DNA of 9,659 nucleotides, taken from the NCBI GenBank assembly GCA_037446605.1, contig JBBIIE010000136.1, positions 1 through 9,659 on the forward strand, in the 5' to 3' direction. The position numbers were made by a program, and so were the translations under genes. Below are positions 1-6,730 of the stretch, in pieces; positions within the stretch are counted from its first letter, which is position 1, and each line of letters opens with the position of its first letter. The notes under the pieces are model-generated. The model was given only the letters and a program-made list of their open reading frames with translations. It was not told the DNA's origin and did not search any database. This DNA comes from JANXAZ01 sp037446605 (GTDB taxonomy: Bacteria > Pseudomonadota > Alphaproteobacteria > Geminicoccales > Geminicoccaceae).

Positions 1-241
1 TGGCCAGGTAGACCAGGATCGCGAGCCCGAGCCCCTCGCGCCGCCAGACCATCCAGCCGGCCACGGCGTTGAGCGTGTAGAGTACGGCCCAGGCCGGGCC
101 GAACAGCCCGTCGGGCGGCCGCCAGGGGGGCTTGTCCAACGCCTGGTACCAGGCGCCCGGCCGGAACCGGGCGCCCGACAGCGCCGCCAGGAAGTTGAGC
201 GCCAGGAAGCCCAGCAGGGCCGGGAGCGCGGAGGCGTCCAC
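1..241 (-). CDS. tspO: TspO/MBR family tryptophan-rich sensory protein (partial, 3' end beyond window)
   Basis: Eighty N-terminal codons are present; the C-terminal half lies past the left edge (family members are usually about 155-160 residues). The visible protein has a hydrophobic first segment (residues about 5-21). Next comes the family's loop and second helix: a WYQALDKPPWRPP stretch at about residues 31-43, then FGPAWAVLYTLNAVAGW at about 46-62. The aromatic WY, the KPPW.PP run and W..LY are the hallmark of TspO/MBR membrane proteins, which bind porphyrins and other tetrapyrroles. The GTG at 241 is the only plausible start: the reading frame is closed upstream by the stop codon of the preceding gene (263-265), and no other ATG/GTG/TTG lies between. 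A purine-rich GGCGGGG lies about 10 nt upstream. It follows protein C by only 21 nt on the same strand and may be read through from that operon, though no functional link to sugar-acid catabolism is known to me. The family call is firm; the role here is open. Confidence 0.88.
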   Translation of the reverse strand, partial: MDASALPALLGFLALNFLAALSGARFRPGAWYQALDKPPWRPPDGLFGPAWAVLYTLNAVAGWMVWRREGLGLAILVYLA

Positions 242-262
242 GGGCGTGCGGCCCCGCCCGGC

Positions 263-1459
263 TCAGTCGAAGAACCCGGCATCCTCGGGTGCCAGATAGG
301 GGCGCGCCTTCTCGGGGACGATCTCGACCCCCATGCCGGGCCGGTCCCAGACGGTGATCTGGCCGTCCTCGACGATCGGCGAGGGGAGCCCGTCGACGAT
401 GTCGTACCACCACGCCGGATCGCCCGCCGGATACTCGAAGGCGATGAAGTTGTGCGGTAGCGTGGCGCAGACCTGGACCAGCGCCGCGAGGCCCAGAAGG
501 CCGTTGCCGGTGCCGTGCGGCGCCATCAGCACGCCGTGCAGCTGGGCGAACTCGGCGATCCACTTGAGCTCGGCGATGCCGCCGCAGTCGCACGGATCCG
601 GCCCCACGATCCGCACCGCGTTGCGCTCGATGAGATCCTTGAAGTTCTGGCGCAGATAGATCTGCTCGCCGGTGTGGATCGGCGTCGAGGTGGCCCGGGT
701 CAGCTCGGCGTAGACGTCCGCATTCACGTAGGGGACGTAGTCGCCGGTCAGCATGTCCTCGAGCCACATGAGGCCCAACGGCTCGACCGCGCGGGCGAAG
801 CGGATCGCATCGGGCAGGGTCCAGCCGGGTCCGCAGTCGAGGGCGAGCCCGACCTCGGGGCCGAGCTCGGCCTTCATCGCCTCCACGCAGGCGATCAGGT
901 GGCGCATGCCGCGCTCGGTCAGGAGCCCCGAATCGAGCGCGCCGTGGAACGGGCTCGGGTCGCACTCGCCCATGAAGAAGCCCGGCACCTGCCGCTTCAT
1001 GGGCGAGTGGAACGCCACACCCATCTTGACGAAGCCGAAGCGCTCGGGGAGCGACTTCATCCAGCGCACCTCGGCGGCATGGTCCTCGGGCGAGACGCCC
1101 TGCATCGGGCGGCGCCGGGCGCCGTTGTAGACCCGCACGCGGTCGCGGACCTTGCCGCCGAGCAGCCGGTACACGGGCACGCCCTGCGCCTTGCCGGCCA
1201 GATCCCAGAGCGCCATCTCGATGACGCTCACCGCACTGCCCCAGGGCTTGAAGGCGCCGCGCTGGCGGATCTTGACCATCACCCGCTCGACGTCGCGCGG
1301 GTCCATGCCGAGCAGCGCCTCGCGGTAGTGCAGGATGTGCGGCTTGAGGTAGGGCTTGTACTGCTCGACCTCGCCGTAGCCGCTGATCCCCTCGTCGGTG
1401 GTGATCCGCACGATCGGGTTCTTGCCGATCACGGCGCAGCGGAGGTCGGTGATCTTCAT
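263..1459 (-). CDS. Enolase-superfamily (mandelate racemase/muconate lactonizing type) protein C, putative sugar-acid dehydratase with altered active site
   Basis: The protein has 398 residues, normal for the family, with an N-terminal capping domain (about 1-125) followed by the modified TIM barrel. Typical signatures are TDEGISGYGE (21-30), ALWDLAGK (83-90) and LLGG (99-102). Metal ligands are D208, E234 (LED) and E265 (TGE). The D288/H315 dyad (GPD...APH) and E342 are present. Strand 2 has K145-M-G147, not the KxK of racemases. The residue two after D208 is Gly (D-C-G), where sugar-acid dehydratases of the galactonate type have His and many other members have Asn. A segment of roughly 30 residues (150-180) sits between strands 2 and 3 and contains H151 and H172. 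The ATG at 1459 is chosen because MKIT begins the first capping-domain strand; the longer open frame upstream is only a lack of stops. I see no clear ribosome site, and the gene starts 29 nt after the RraA-like gene. Dehydratase or epimerase are both possible; the substrate is unknown. Confidence 0.9.
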   Translation of the reverse strand: MKITDLRCAVIGKNPIVRITTDEGISGYGEVEQYKPYLKPHILHYREALLGMDPRDVERVMVKIRQRGAFKPWGSAVSVIEMALWDLAGKAQGVPVYRLLGGKVRDRVRVYNGARRRPMQGVSPEDHAAEVRWMKSLPERFGFVKMGVAFHSPMKRQVPGFFMGECDPSPFHGALDSGLLTERGMRHLIACVEAMKAELGPEVGLALDCGPGWTLPDAIRFARAVEPLGLMWLEDMLTGDYVPYVNADVYAELTRATSTPIHTGEQIYLRQNFKDLIERNAVRIVGPDPCDCGGIAELKWIAEFAQLHGVLMAPHGTGNGLLGLAALVQVCATLPHNFIAFEYPAGDPAWWYDIVDGLPSPIVEDGQITVWDRPGMGVEIVPEKARPYLAPEDAGFFD

Positions 1460-1488
1460 GGCGCGGCGGTCCGACTGTGGGTGGTGGG

Positions 1489-2235
1489 TCAGGTCTCGGG
1501 CGCGCCCCGCGCCCGGAGCCACGCCTCGTACTCCGGGCGGGCGGCGTCGCTGAGCGGGTAGTAGCGGCGCAGGTCGCCGCCGGCGGCCAGCCGCTCGCGC
1601 GAGAACTCCTCCCACTCGTGGTGCTCGGAGGCCTTGGCGATCACCTCCTCGGCGAGCGCCACGGGCACGACGACCGCGCCGTCGTCGTCGGCCACGACGA
1701 TGTCGCCGGGCATGACCAGCGTGCCGCCGCAGGCGATCGGGCCGTTGACCGCGAAGGGCATGAGGTCGGTCTGGGTGTGGAAGTTGGGCGTCACCCCGCG
1801 CAGCCAGAAGCCGAGGTCGATCTTCTGCACGTTCGGCCAGTCGCGCACGCAGCCGTCGATCACCACCCCGATCCCGCCCCGGCCGCGGAAGTATGTCAGC
1901 ATCATCTCGCCGAACACCCCGCTCCGCGGATTGCCGCGGGCATCGACCACGACGATGTCGCCCGGCCGGGTGTGGTAGAGCGCGTGGCGGTGCAGCTGGC
2001 GCTCGGGGTCGGTGTACTCGCCTTCCCCGTAGAGGTCCTCGCGCTTGGGCATGAACTGGAGGGTGAGCGCCGGGCCGGCGATCGCGCGCCCCCGCGTCCA
2101 GGCGACGGGGCCCTCGATGAAGGTGCTGCGCACGCCCATGTGGAAGAGCGTGCCGGCGACGGTGGCGGTGCCCACCGCGGCGAGCGCCTTCGACCAGGCG
2201 GCGGGCGGGCGGACGATGTCCTTGGTCTCGATCAT
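1489..2235 (-). CDS. RraA-like / HMG-CHA aldolase family protein, putative 2-keto-3-deoxy acid aldolase
   Basis: The protein has 248 residues, slightly longer than E. coli RraA (about 160) and close to the longer RraA-like catabolic members. The family core is clear: PGDIVVVDARG (91-101), FGEMM (108-112), then GVVIDGCVRD (123-132), and later PGDIVVADDDGAVVVP (176-191). In the 4-hydroxy-4-methyl-2-oxoglutarate/4-carboxy-4-hydroxy-2-oxoadipate aldolases the Arg-Asp pair (here R131-D132) binds the substrate and, through water, the divalent metal, and the G-E loop holds pyruvate. The acidic residue usually found three positions after this Asp is N135 here. Such enzymes make pyruvate by retro-aldol cleavage, so beside sugar-acid dehydratases a role in cleaving their keto-deoxy product is a reasonable inference. 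Older databases call this family demethylmenaquinone methyltransferase, which I do not accept, and RNase E regulation is unlikely in this context. The ATG at 2235 lies only 6 nt after the stop of protein B with no good ribosome site, suggesting translational coupling. Confidence 0.87.
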   Translation of the reverse strand: MIETKDIVRPPAAWSKALAAVGTATVAGTLFHMGVRSTFIEGPVAWTRGRAIAGPALTLQFMPKREDLYGEGEYTDPERQLHRHALYHTRPGDIVVVDARGNPRSGVFGEMMLTYFRGRGGIGVVIDGCVRDWPNVQKIDLGFWLRGVTPNFHTQTDLMPFAVNGPIACGGTLVMPGDIVVADDDGAVVVPVALAEEVIAKASEHHEWEEFSRERLAAGGDLRRYYPLSDAARPEYEAWLRARGAPET

Positions 2236-2241
2236 CGCGCA

Positions 2242-3396
2242 CTACCAGTTGGTGAACGAGCCGTCGCGGCGGCGCAGATGCGGCGGCTCCCAGAAGCGGA
2301 ACGGCTCGCGGCCGAGCGCCGCCTCGTCGACCTCCACACCGAGGCCGGGTGCGGTGGGCACCGGGTAGGCGGCGCCGTCGAGACGGACCTGCACCGGGAA
2401 GATCGAGGCGTCGTCGAAGCCCAGATGGGCCTCGGTCGGCGTCGCCCGGCATTCGAGCCAGGCGAAGTTCGGCACCGCTGCCGCGAGGTGCACGGTCGCA
2501 GCCGTGCAGACCGGGCCGAGCGGGTTGTGCGGCATCAGATCCACGTAGTGCGCCTCGCTCCAGCCGGCGATCTTCATGGCCTCGGTGAGCCCGCCGACGT
2601 TGCACACGTCGATGCGGTTGAACTGGTGGATGTCACGCTCGATGTAGGGCCGGAACTGCCATTTCGAGGCGAACTCCTCGCCGATCGCGAAGGGGATGTC
2701 GGTCATGCGCCGGAGCGCCTCGTAGGCCTCCGGCGTCTCGTCGCGGATCGGCTCCTCGAGGAAGTCGAGCGTGCCGCGCGGCATGCGCTGGCAGAAGGAG
2801 GCGGCCTCGGCGACCGACAGACGGTGGTGCCAGTCGACGCCGAGCACGACCTCGCCGCCGAGCGCCTCGCGCGCCCGCACGCACCAGGTGGCGGTCGTGG
2901 CGATGTGCTCGCGCGGCTCGTAGAGCTCGCGCGCCTGGTGCCCGGACACCGACAGCCGCAGGCAGGTCCAGCCCTGCGCCAGGAGCGCCCGCGCCTGCTC
3001 GATCATCTCGGGCCCGGGTGGGGCCGAGGTCGTGGCGAAGGTCGGCACGCGGTCGCGCTGGCGGCCGCCCAGGAGCTCGTGGACCGGCACGCCGAGCGCC
3101 TTGCCCTTGATGTCGTGGAGCGCGATGTCGATCGCCGAGATGGCGGCGGTGAGCACCCGCCCGCCCTCGAAGTACTGGCTCCGGTACATCTCCTGCCAGA
3201 GCGCGCCGATGCGCATCGGATCGCGCCCGACCACGAACTCGGCGAAATGCTCGAGCGCGCCCACGACCGCCTTCTCGCGCCCCGACAGGCCGGACTCGCC
3301 CCAGCCCGCGATCCCTTCGTCGGTCTCGACCTTGACGAGCAGCTGGTTGCGGATGCCGACGCGGACCGGGAACGGTCGGATCGCGGTGATCTTCAT
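2242..3396 (-). CDS. Enolase-superfamily protein B, galactonate/mannonate dehydratase-like (DxH type)
   Basis: The protein has 384 residues with the usual capping domain (about 1-118) and barrel. Signatures include VETDEGIAGWGE (23-34), IALHDIKGKALG (91-102) and LLGG (108-111). Metal ligands are D188, E214 and E240; H190 completes an Asp-x-His motif on strand 3. The D263/H290 dyad and E315 follow. As I recall the E. coli D-galactonate dehydratase numbering (D183, H185, E209, E235, D258, H285, E310), every spacing is identical, which supports acid-sugar dehydration with H290 as base and H190 as acid. Strand 2 has R147 where proteins A and C have Lys. The C-terminus (about 316-384) lacks the double-Trp segment shared by A and C, so B belongs to a different subfamily. 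The ATG at 3396 is preferred over the one at 3426 because GGGGAGG lies 9 nt upstream and MKIT fits the first strand. Substrate specificity cannot be assigned. Confidence 0.92.
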   Translation of the reverse strand: MKITAIRPFPVRVGIRNQLLVKVETDEGIAGWGESGLSGREKAVVGALEHFAEFVVGRDPMRIGALWQEMYRSQYFEGGRVLTAAISAIDIALHDIKGKALGVPVHELLGGRQRDRVPTFATTSAPPGPEMIEQARALLAQGWTCLRLSVSGHQARELYEPREHIATTATWCVRAREALGGEVVLGVDWHHRLSVAEAASFCQRMPRGTLDFLEEPIRDETPEAYEALRRMTDIPFAIGEEFASKWQFRPYIERDIHQFNRIDVCNVGGLTEAMKIAGWSEAHYVDLMPHNPLGPVCTAATVHLAAAVPNFAWLECRATPTEAHLGFDDASIFPVQVRLDGAAYPVPTAPGLGVEVDEAALGREPFRFWEPPHLRRRDGSFTNW

Positions 3397-3515
3397 GGGG
3401 TCCGGCCTCCCCGGAGCGGCCGCCACACCGGCCGCCCGAGCGGCCTAGGGTCGAGGTCGCGGCGCGTCAACCGCCGCCGGCGCCGGGACGGGTAGGCCCG
3501 CGCGAGGCCGCGCGC
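3397..3515 (-). promoter_or_regulatory. 119-bp intergenic region with hairpin and possible weak internal promoter
   Basis: This is the longest gap inside the operon, between proteins A and B. It contains a perfect 6-bp stem with a 4-nt loop (GGCCGC/GCGGCC, 3430-3445). It also holds a TTGACG hexamer (3470-3465) spaced 17 bp from TAGGCC (3447-3442), which keeps little of the -10 consensus. I see no T-tract terminator. It could support separate expression of the three downstream enzyme genes, or only be a spacer. Confidence 0.3.
3406..3412 (-). promoter_or_regulatory. Ribosome binding site deciding the protein B start
   Basis: GGGGAGG lies 9 nt before the ATG at 3396. It would fall inside the coding region if the upstream ATG at 3426 were used, so it favours the shorter protein. 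Confidence 0.65.
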
Positions 3516-4694
3516 TCAGGCGAACGGCTCGTCGCCGAAGAACGAGGAGCCGGGTGCGAGGTGGGCGCGCGCCACGTCCTCGTCGAGTTCCAGGCCGTGC
3601 CCCGGGCGATCGTCCAGATGGATGAAGCCGTCCCGGATGGTCGGCCCGCCGCCCACCAGATCGTCCCACCAGGGGACGTCGTGGGCGTGGTACTCGATCA
3701 CCAGGAAGTTGTTCATGGCGGCGCAGACCTGGGCGCCCGCCACCGTGCCGATCGGGCTCGCCACGTTGTGCGGTGCCACGGGGACGTAATAGAGATCGGC
3801 GTGGTCGGCGACCTTCTTCGCCTCCATGAGCCCGCCCATCTTCGGGATGTCGGGGGCGATGATGCGCGCCGCCTGCTTCTCGATCAGCTCGCGGAACCCG
3901 TGCTTGCGGTAGAGGTTCTCGCCGGTGCAGATCGGCGTGCGGGTGCTGTGGGTGACGTGGCGCTGCGCCTCGAGGTTCTCGGGCGGCACCGGATCCTCGA
4001 GCCAGAGGAGGTCGAACGGCTCGAGCGCCTGGGCCAGGCGGATCGCGTCGTCCACGCTGTATTTCCAGTGCGCGTCCATGGCGACCATGATCTCGGGGCC
4101 GACCGCCTCGCGGACGGCGCGCACGCAGTCGACCTGCCATTTGAGCTCGCGCCAGCCGATCGTGCGGTTGAAGGGCTCGTACCAGCGCCGGCGCGGGTGC
4201 GGGTCGTCCGAGATGTCGCGCGTGTAGGGGTTCTCGGCGTCCAGGTCGAACTTGAGGGCGGTGAAGCCCTCGGCGACGATCTCCCTGGCCTTGCGGGCCC
4301 AGTCGGCGGGATCGGGCGTCTCGCCGGCGTGGCAGTCGGCATAGACCCGGATCCTGTCGCGGAAGCGGCCACCGAAGAAGGTCGAGATCGGTGTCCGCAG
4401 CCTGCGGCCCAGCAGGTCCCAGAGCGCGATCTCGATCCCGCTGATGGCGGTGACCGTGGCGCCGGCCTGCGAGCCCTCGCCGGAGAGGCAGCGGATCATG
4501 ATCTCGACCAGCCGGCCGATGTCGGTCGGATCACGGCCGATCAGGAGCGGCTTCGCCTCGTGGACGAGCTCGGCCACGCCGGCACCCCAATAGGCCTCGC
4601 CGAGCCCGCTCAGGCCCTCGTCGGTCTCGATCCTGACGAGCACCCAGGGGAAGTTGCCCCGGATGACCGCCGTGCTCACGCGCGAGATCCGCAC
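3516..4694 (-). CDS. Enolase-superfamily protein A, galactonate dehydratase-like (DxH type)
   Basis: The protein has 392 residues. The capping domain shows IETDEGLSGLGEAYWG (22-37) and IEIALWDLLGRRL (87-99), followed by FFGG. In the barrel, strand 2 carries K148-F-D150 and strand 3 carries D207-A-H209. E233 and E259 complete the metal site; D282, H309 and E334 follow. These positions are the E. coli galactonate dehydratase residues, as I recall them, plus a constant 24, so the predicted reaction is Mg-dependent dehydration of an acid sugar to a 2-keto-3-deoxy acid. An insertion (about 150-185, rich in acidic, basic and aromatic residues) between strands 2 and 3 and a PWWDD segment (341-345) are shared in style with protein C but not B. 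The GTG start at 4694 is preceded by a purine-rich tract containing GGAGGG and AGGGAG (4697-4710) and matches the first strand of the fold; a GTG at 4679 would cut into it. The gene lies 41 nt after the ATPase gene. Substrate unknown. Confidence 0.92.
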   Translation of the reverse strand: MRISRVSTAVIRGNFPWVLVRIETDEGLSGLGEAYWGAGVAELVHEAKPLLIGRDPTDIGRLVEIMIRCLSGEGSQAGATVTAISGIEIALWDLLGRRLRTPISTFFGGRFRDRIRVYADCHAGETPDPADWARKAREIVAEGFTALKFDLDAENPYTRDISDDPHPRRRWYEPFNRTIGWRELKWQVDCVRAVREAVGPEIMVAMDAHWKYSVDDAIRLAQALEPFDLLWLEDPVPPENLEAQRHVTHSTRTPICTGENLYRKHGFRELIEKQAARIIAPDIPKMGGLMEAKKVADHADLYYVPVAPHNVASPIGTVAGAQVCAAMNNFLVIEYHAHDVPWWDDLVGGGPTIRDGFIHLDDRPGHGLELDEDVARAHLAPGSSFFGDEPFA

Positions 4695-4696
4695 CG

Positions 4697-4710
4697 CTCC
4701 CTCTCCCTCC
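4697..4710 (-). promoter_or_regulatory. Purine-rich ribosome binding tract for protein A
   Basis: The tract reads GGAGGGAGAGGGAG and ends 2 nt before the GTG at 4694. It offers two overlapping Shine-Dalgarno matches, with GGAGGG 10 nt from the start codon, and supports this GTG as the start. A small 5-bp inverted repeat (CGCCC/GGGCG) lies just upstream in the same 41-nt gap. Confidence 0.6.
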
Positions 4711-4735
4711 GCTCCCTCGCCCGTCGGGCGCACGC

Positions 4736-5833
4736 TCAGCCGGCGAGCGCCCGCTGGGTGCGCGCATCGAAGAGATGCAGCCGGCCCTGCTCCGGCTCGA
4801 GCCAGACCCGCTCGTCCGGCGCCAGCGCCACGTCCGGCGGCACGCTCACGATCAGCGTGGCGGCCTTGCCCAGCTCGACGTGCACATAGGTCACGTCGCC
4901 GGTCGGCTCGAGGGTGTAGACCCGGCCCGGGATCGCCCCGGGGGCGGCCTCGCCGCGGAGCCGGATCGCGCTGTGCCGGGTGCCGAGCACGACGCCCTCG
5001 GGGCCGGCGGCGAGGGCCTTGCGGGCATTGTCCGGCGAGAGCTCGAGGCGCCAGCCGTCCTCGCCGACGATGGCCACGGTCGAGCCCTCCGCCACCACCC
5101 GGCCCGGCACCAGGTTCATCGCCGGGCTGCCCACGAAGCCTGCGACGAAGGTGTTGACCGGGCTCGCGAACAGCCGCTCGGGCGTGTCGTACTGCTGGAG
5201 CACGCCGTTGCTCATCACCGCCATCCGGTCGGCCATGGTCATGGCCTCGAGCTGATCGTGCGTGACGTAGATGACCGTGGCCGCGAGGTCCTGGTGGAAG
5301 CGCTTGAGCTCGGCGCGCATCTGCACCCGGAGCTTGGCGTCCAGGTTGGAGAGGGGCTCGTCCATGAGGAAGACGAGCGGGTCGCGGACCAGCGCCCGGC
5401 CGAGCGCCACCCGCTGCTGCTGGCCGCCGGAGAGCTCGCGCGGCCGCCGCTCGAGCAGGTGCTCGATGCCGAGGAGCCTGGCCGCCGCGCGCACCTTGCT
5501 CTCGATCGTGGCGCGCGGCGTCCGCCGCATGCGCAGCGGGAAGGCCAGGTTGTTGTAGACCGTCTTGTTGGGGTAGAGGGCATAGTTCTGGAAGACCATC
5601 GCGACGTCGCGATCCTTGGGATCCAGATCGTTGACGAGGCGATCGCCGATCCAGATCTCGCCGTCGCTGAGCTCGAGCAGGCCGGCCACGAGGTTGAGCG
5701 TGGTGGTCTTGCCGCAGCCGGAGGGGCCGACGAGGGCCACGAACTCGCCGTCCTCGACGGTGAGCGAGACGTGGTCGACCGCCACCACCTCGCCGTAGGT
5801 CTTGACCACCTCGCGGAGCCGAACCTGCGCCAT
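4736..5833 (-). CDS. Carbohydrate ABC transporter ATP-binding protein (MalK/UgpC/MsmK family)
   Basis: The protein has 365 residues, normal for CUT1 ATPases. It hydrolyses ATP on the cytoplasmic side to drive import through the two permeases encoded just upstream. The nucleotide-binding domain (about 1-235) has Walker A GPSGCGKTT (36-44), Q-loop Q82 in VFQNYALYP, signature LSGGQQQR (134-141), Walker B VFLMDEP (154-160), a D-loop SNLDAKLR and switch H192 (VTHDQ). The C-terminal part (about 240-358) is the OB-fold/TOBE regulatory extension typical of MalK and UgpC, so the protein could receive regulatory input, and its ATPase could in principle be shared with other sugar importers. The ATG at 5833 has GGGGAG 5 nt upstream (5839-5844) and the conventional MAxVxL start. 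It lies 33 nt after the second permease gene. The family assignment is secure; automatic annotation would probably call it UgpC, but that would not establish glycerol-3-phosphate as substrate. Confidence 0.97.
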   Translation of the reverse strand: MAQVRLREVVKTYGEVVAVDHVSLTVEDGEFVALVGPSGCGKTTTLNLVAGLLELSDGEIWIGDRLVNDLDPKDRDVAMVFQNYALYPNKTVYNNLAFPLRMRRTPRATIESKVRAAARLLGIEHLLERRPRELSGGQQQRVALGRALVRDPLVFLMDEPLSNLDAKLRVQMRAELKRFHQDLAATVIYVTHDQLEAMTMADRMAVMSNGVLQQYDTPERLFASPVNTFVAGFVGSPAMNLVPGRVVAEGSTVAIVGEDGWRLELSPDNARKALAAGPEGVVLGTRHSAIRLRGEAAPGAIPGRVYTLEPTGDVTYVHVELGKAATLIVSVPPDVALAPDERVWLEPEQGRLHLFDARTQRALAG

Positions 5834-5866
5834 GCGCGCTCCCCGTTCCTTTCGGCCCGCCCCCGC

Positions 5867-6730
5867 TCAGGACTTGACGGCGCCCTCGGTGAGCGCGCGG
5901 ACGAAGTATTTCTGCAGCACCAGGAACAGGACCACCACCGGCACGCTCATGATGAACGAGGCGGCCATCAGGCCGGGCCAGTTGGTGCTGTACTCGGCGA
6001 AGAAGCGCTGCAGGCCGACCGGCGAGGTCAGCTTGCTCTTGTCGTTGAGGAAGGTGAGGGCGTAGACGTACTCGTTCCAGGCGACGATGAACGAGTAGAT
6101 CGCGGTGGCGACGATCCCGGGTGCCGAGAGCGGCATGACGACGCGCAGGAAGGCCTCGAGCCGGGTCGCACCGTCGATGCGCGCCGCCTGCTCGAGCTGC
6201 GGCGGGATGTTGTCGTAGAAGCCCTTGAGGAGCCAGATCGACAGCGGCAGGACGAAGGTCAGGTAGGTCAGGATCAGCGAGGCGTGCGTGTTCACCAGCC
6301 CGAGCCAGCGCATCAGGATGAACAGGGGGATCAGGAACACCACCGCCGGGAACATGTTGCGCACCAGCACCGCGTAGAAGAGCAGGCTGCGGCCGGGAAA
6401 GCGGAACCGGGAGAAGGCGTAGGCCGCCGGCACCGCCACGATCACGCCGAGTACGGTCGTCGCCGCGGAGACGAGCACGCTGTTCCAGAGGTAGATCAGG
6501 AACTCGCGGCCGACGTCGTTCTCCGGCGAGAGCAGGCGGACGTACTCCTCGAGCGTCGGCTCGGAGGGGATCCACTCGGGTGGATACTGGAGGGCCGCGA
6601 ACTGCGTCTTCAGCGAGGTGACGAGCATCCAGAGCATCGGCAGGCAGGCGAAGAGGGTGATCGTCACGAGGAACAGCCACCCCGAGGCGGTCCAGGCGCC
6701 CGGGCCGTGCCGGCGCGGGGCGCTCCTCAC
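5867..6730 (-). CDS. Carbohydrate ABC transporter permease, MalG/UgpE-like (second permease)
   Basis: The protein has 287 residues with about six hydrophobic segments (roughly 17-38, 80-104, 117-140, 149-167, 203-222, 254-273). The cytoplasmic EAA coupling loop, which contacts the ATPase, reads EQAARIDGATRLEAF (180-194) followed by P200, the expected E-A-A...G...P pattern. The C-terminus, RALTEGAVKS, is the usual MalG-type ending. The GTG start at 6730 overlaps the stop of the preceding permease gene as GTGA and has GGAGGG 4 nt upstream (6735-6740). Longer reading of this frame to the right is an effect of GC-rich DNA without stops. Together with the first permease it should form the membrane channel of the importer, with stoichiometry held by translational coupling. 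Confidence 0.96.
   Translation of the reverse strand: MRSAPRRHGPGAWTASGWLFLVTITLFACLPMLWMLVTSLKTQFAALQYPPEWIPSEPTLEEYVRLLSPENDVGREFLIYLWNSVLVSAATTVLGVIVAVPAAYAFSRFRFPGRSLLFYAVLVRNMFPAVVFLIPLFILMRWLGLVNTHASLILTYLTFVLPLSIWLLKGFYDNIPPQLEQAARIDGATRLEAFLRVVMPLSAPGIVATAIYSFIVAWNEYVYALTFLNDKSKLTSPVGLQRFFAEYSTNWPGLMAASFIMSVPVVVLFLVLQKYFVRALTEGAVKS

Noticed and set aside
1447..1461. Fifteen-base identity (CGGTGATCTTCATGG on the plus strand) also at 3384-3398
   Set aside because: Both copies cover the start codons of proteins C and B, which each encode MKIT. Common protein N-termini with shared codon use explain it better than a mobile or regulatory repeat.
3416..3423. GCGGCCGC palindrome and nearby GGCCGC copies
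   Set aside because: Short GC palindromes are expected often in DNA of this composition. Only the tetraloop hairpin next to it is noted.
1477..3495. Long plus-strand open frame (672 codons), and similar ones at 4775-6772, 6988-9432 and 3561-4889
   Set aside because: Each lies opposite well-recognised minus-strand genes. Their translations are low-complexity, rich in Arg, His, Ala, Gly, Val and Asp with no family motif: antisense shadows of high-GC coding DNA.
3516..6680. Apparent 1054-residue minus-strand frame that looks like a fusion of transporter and dehydratase, and a similar 1063-residue frame at 5867-9058 and 780-residue frame at 263-2605
   Set aside because: The N-terminal parts are out-of-frame readings of neighbouring genes. 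Real starts with ribosome sites or family-typical N-termini exist at 4694, 6730 and 1459.
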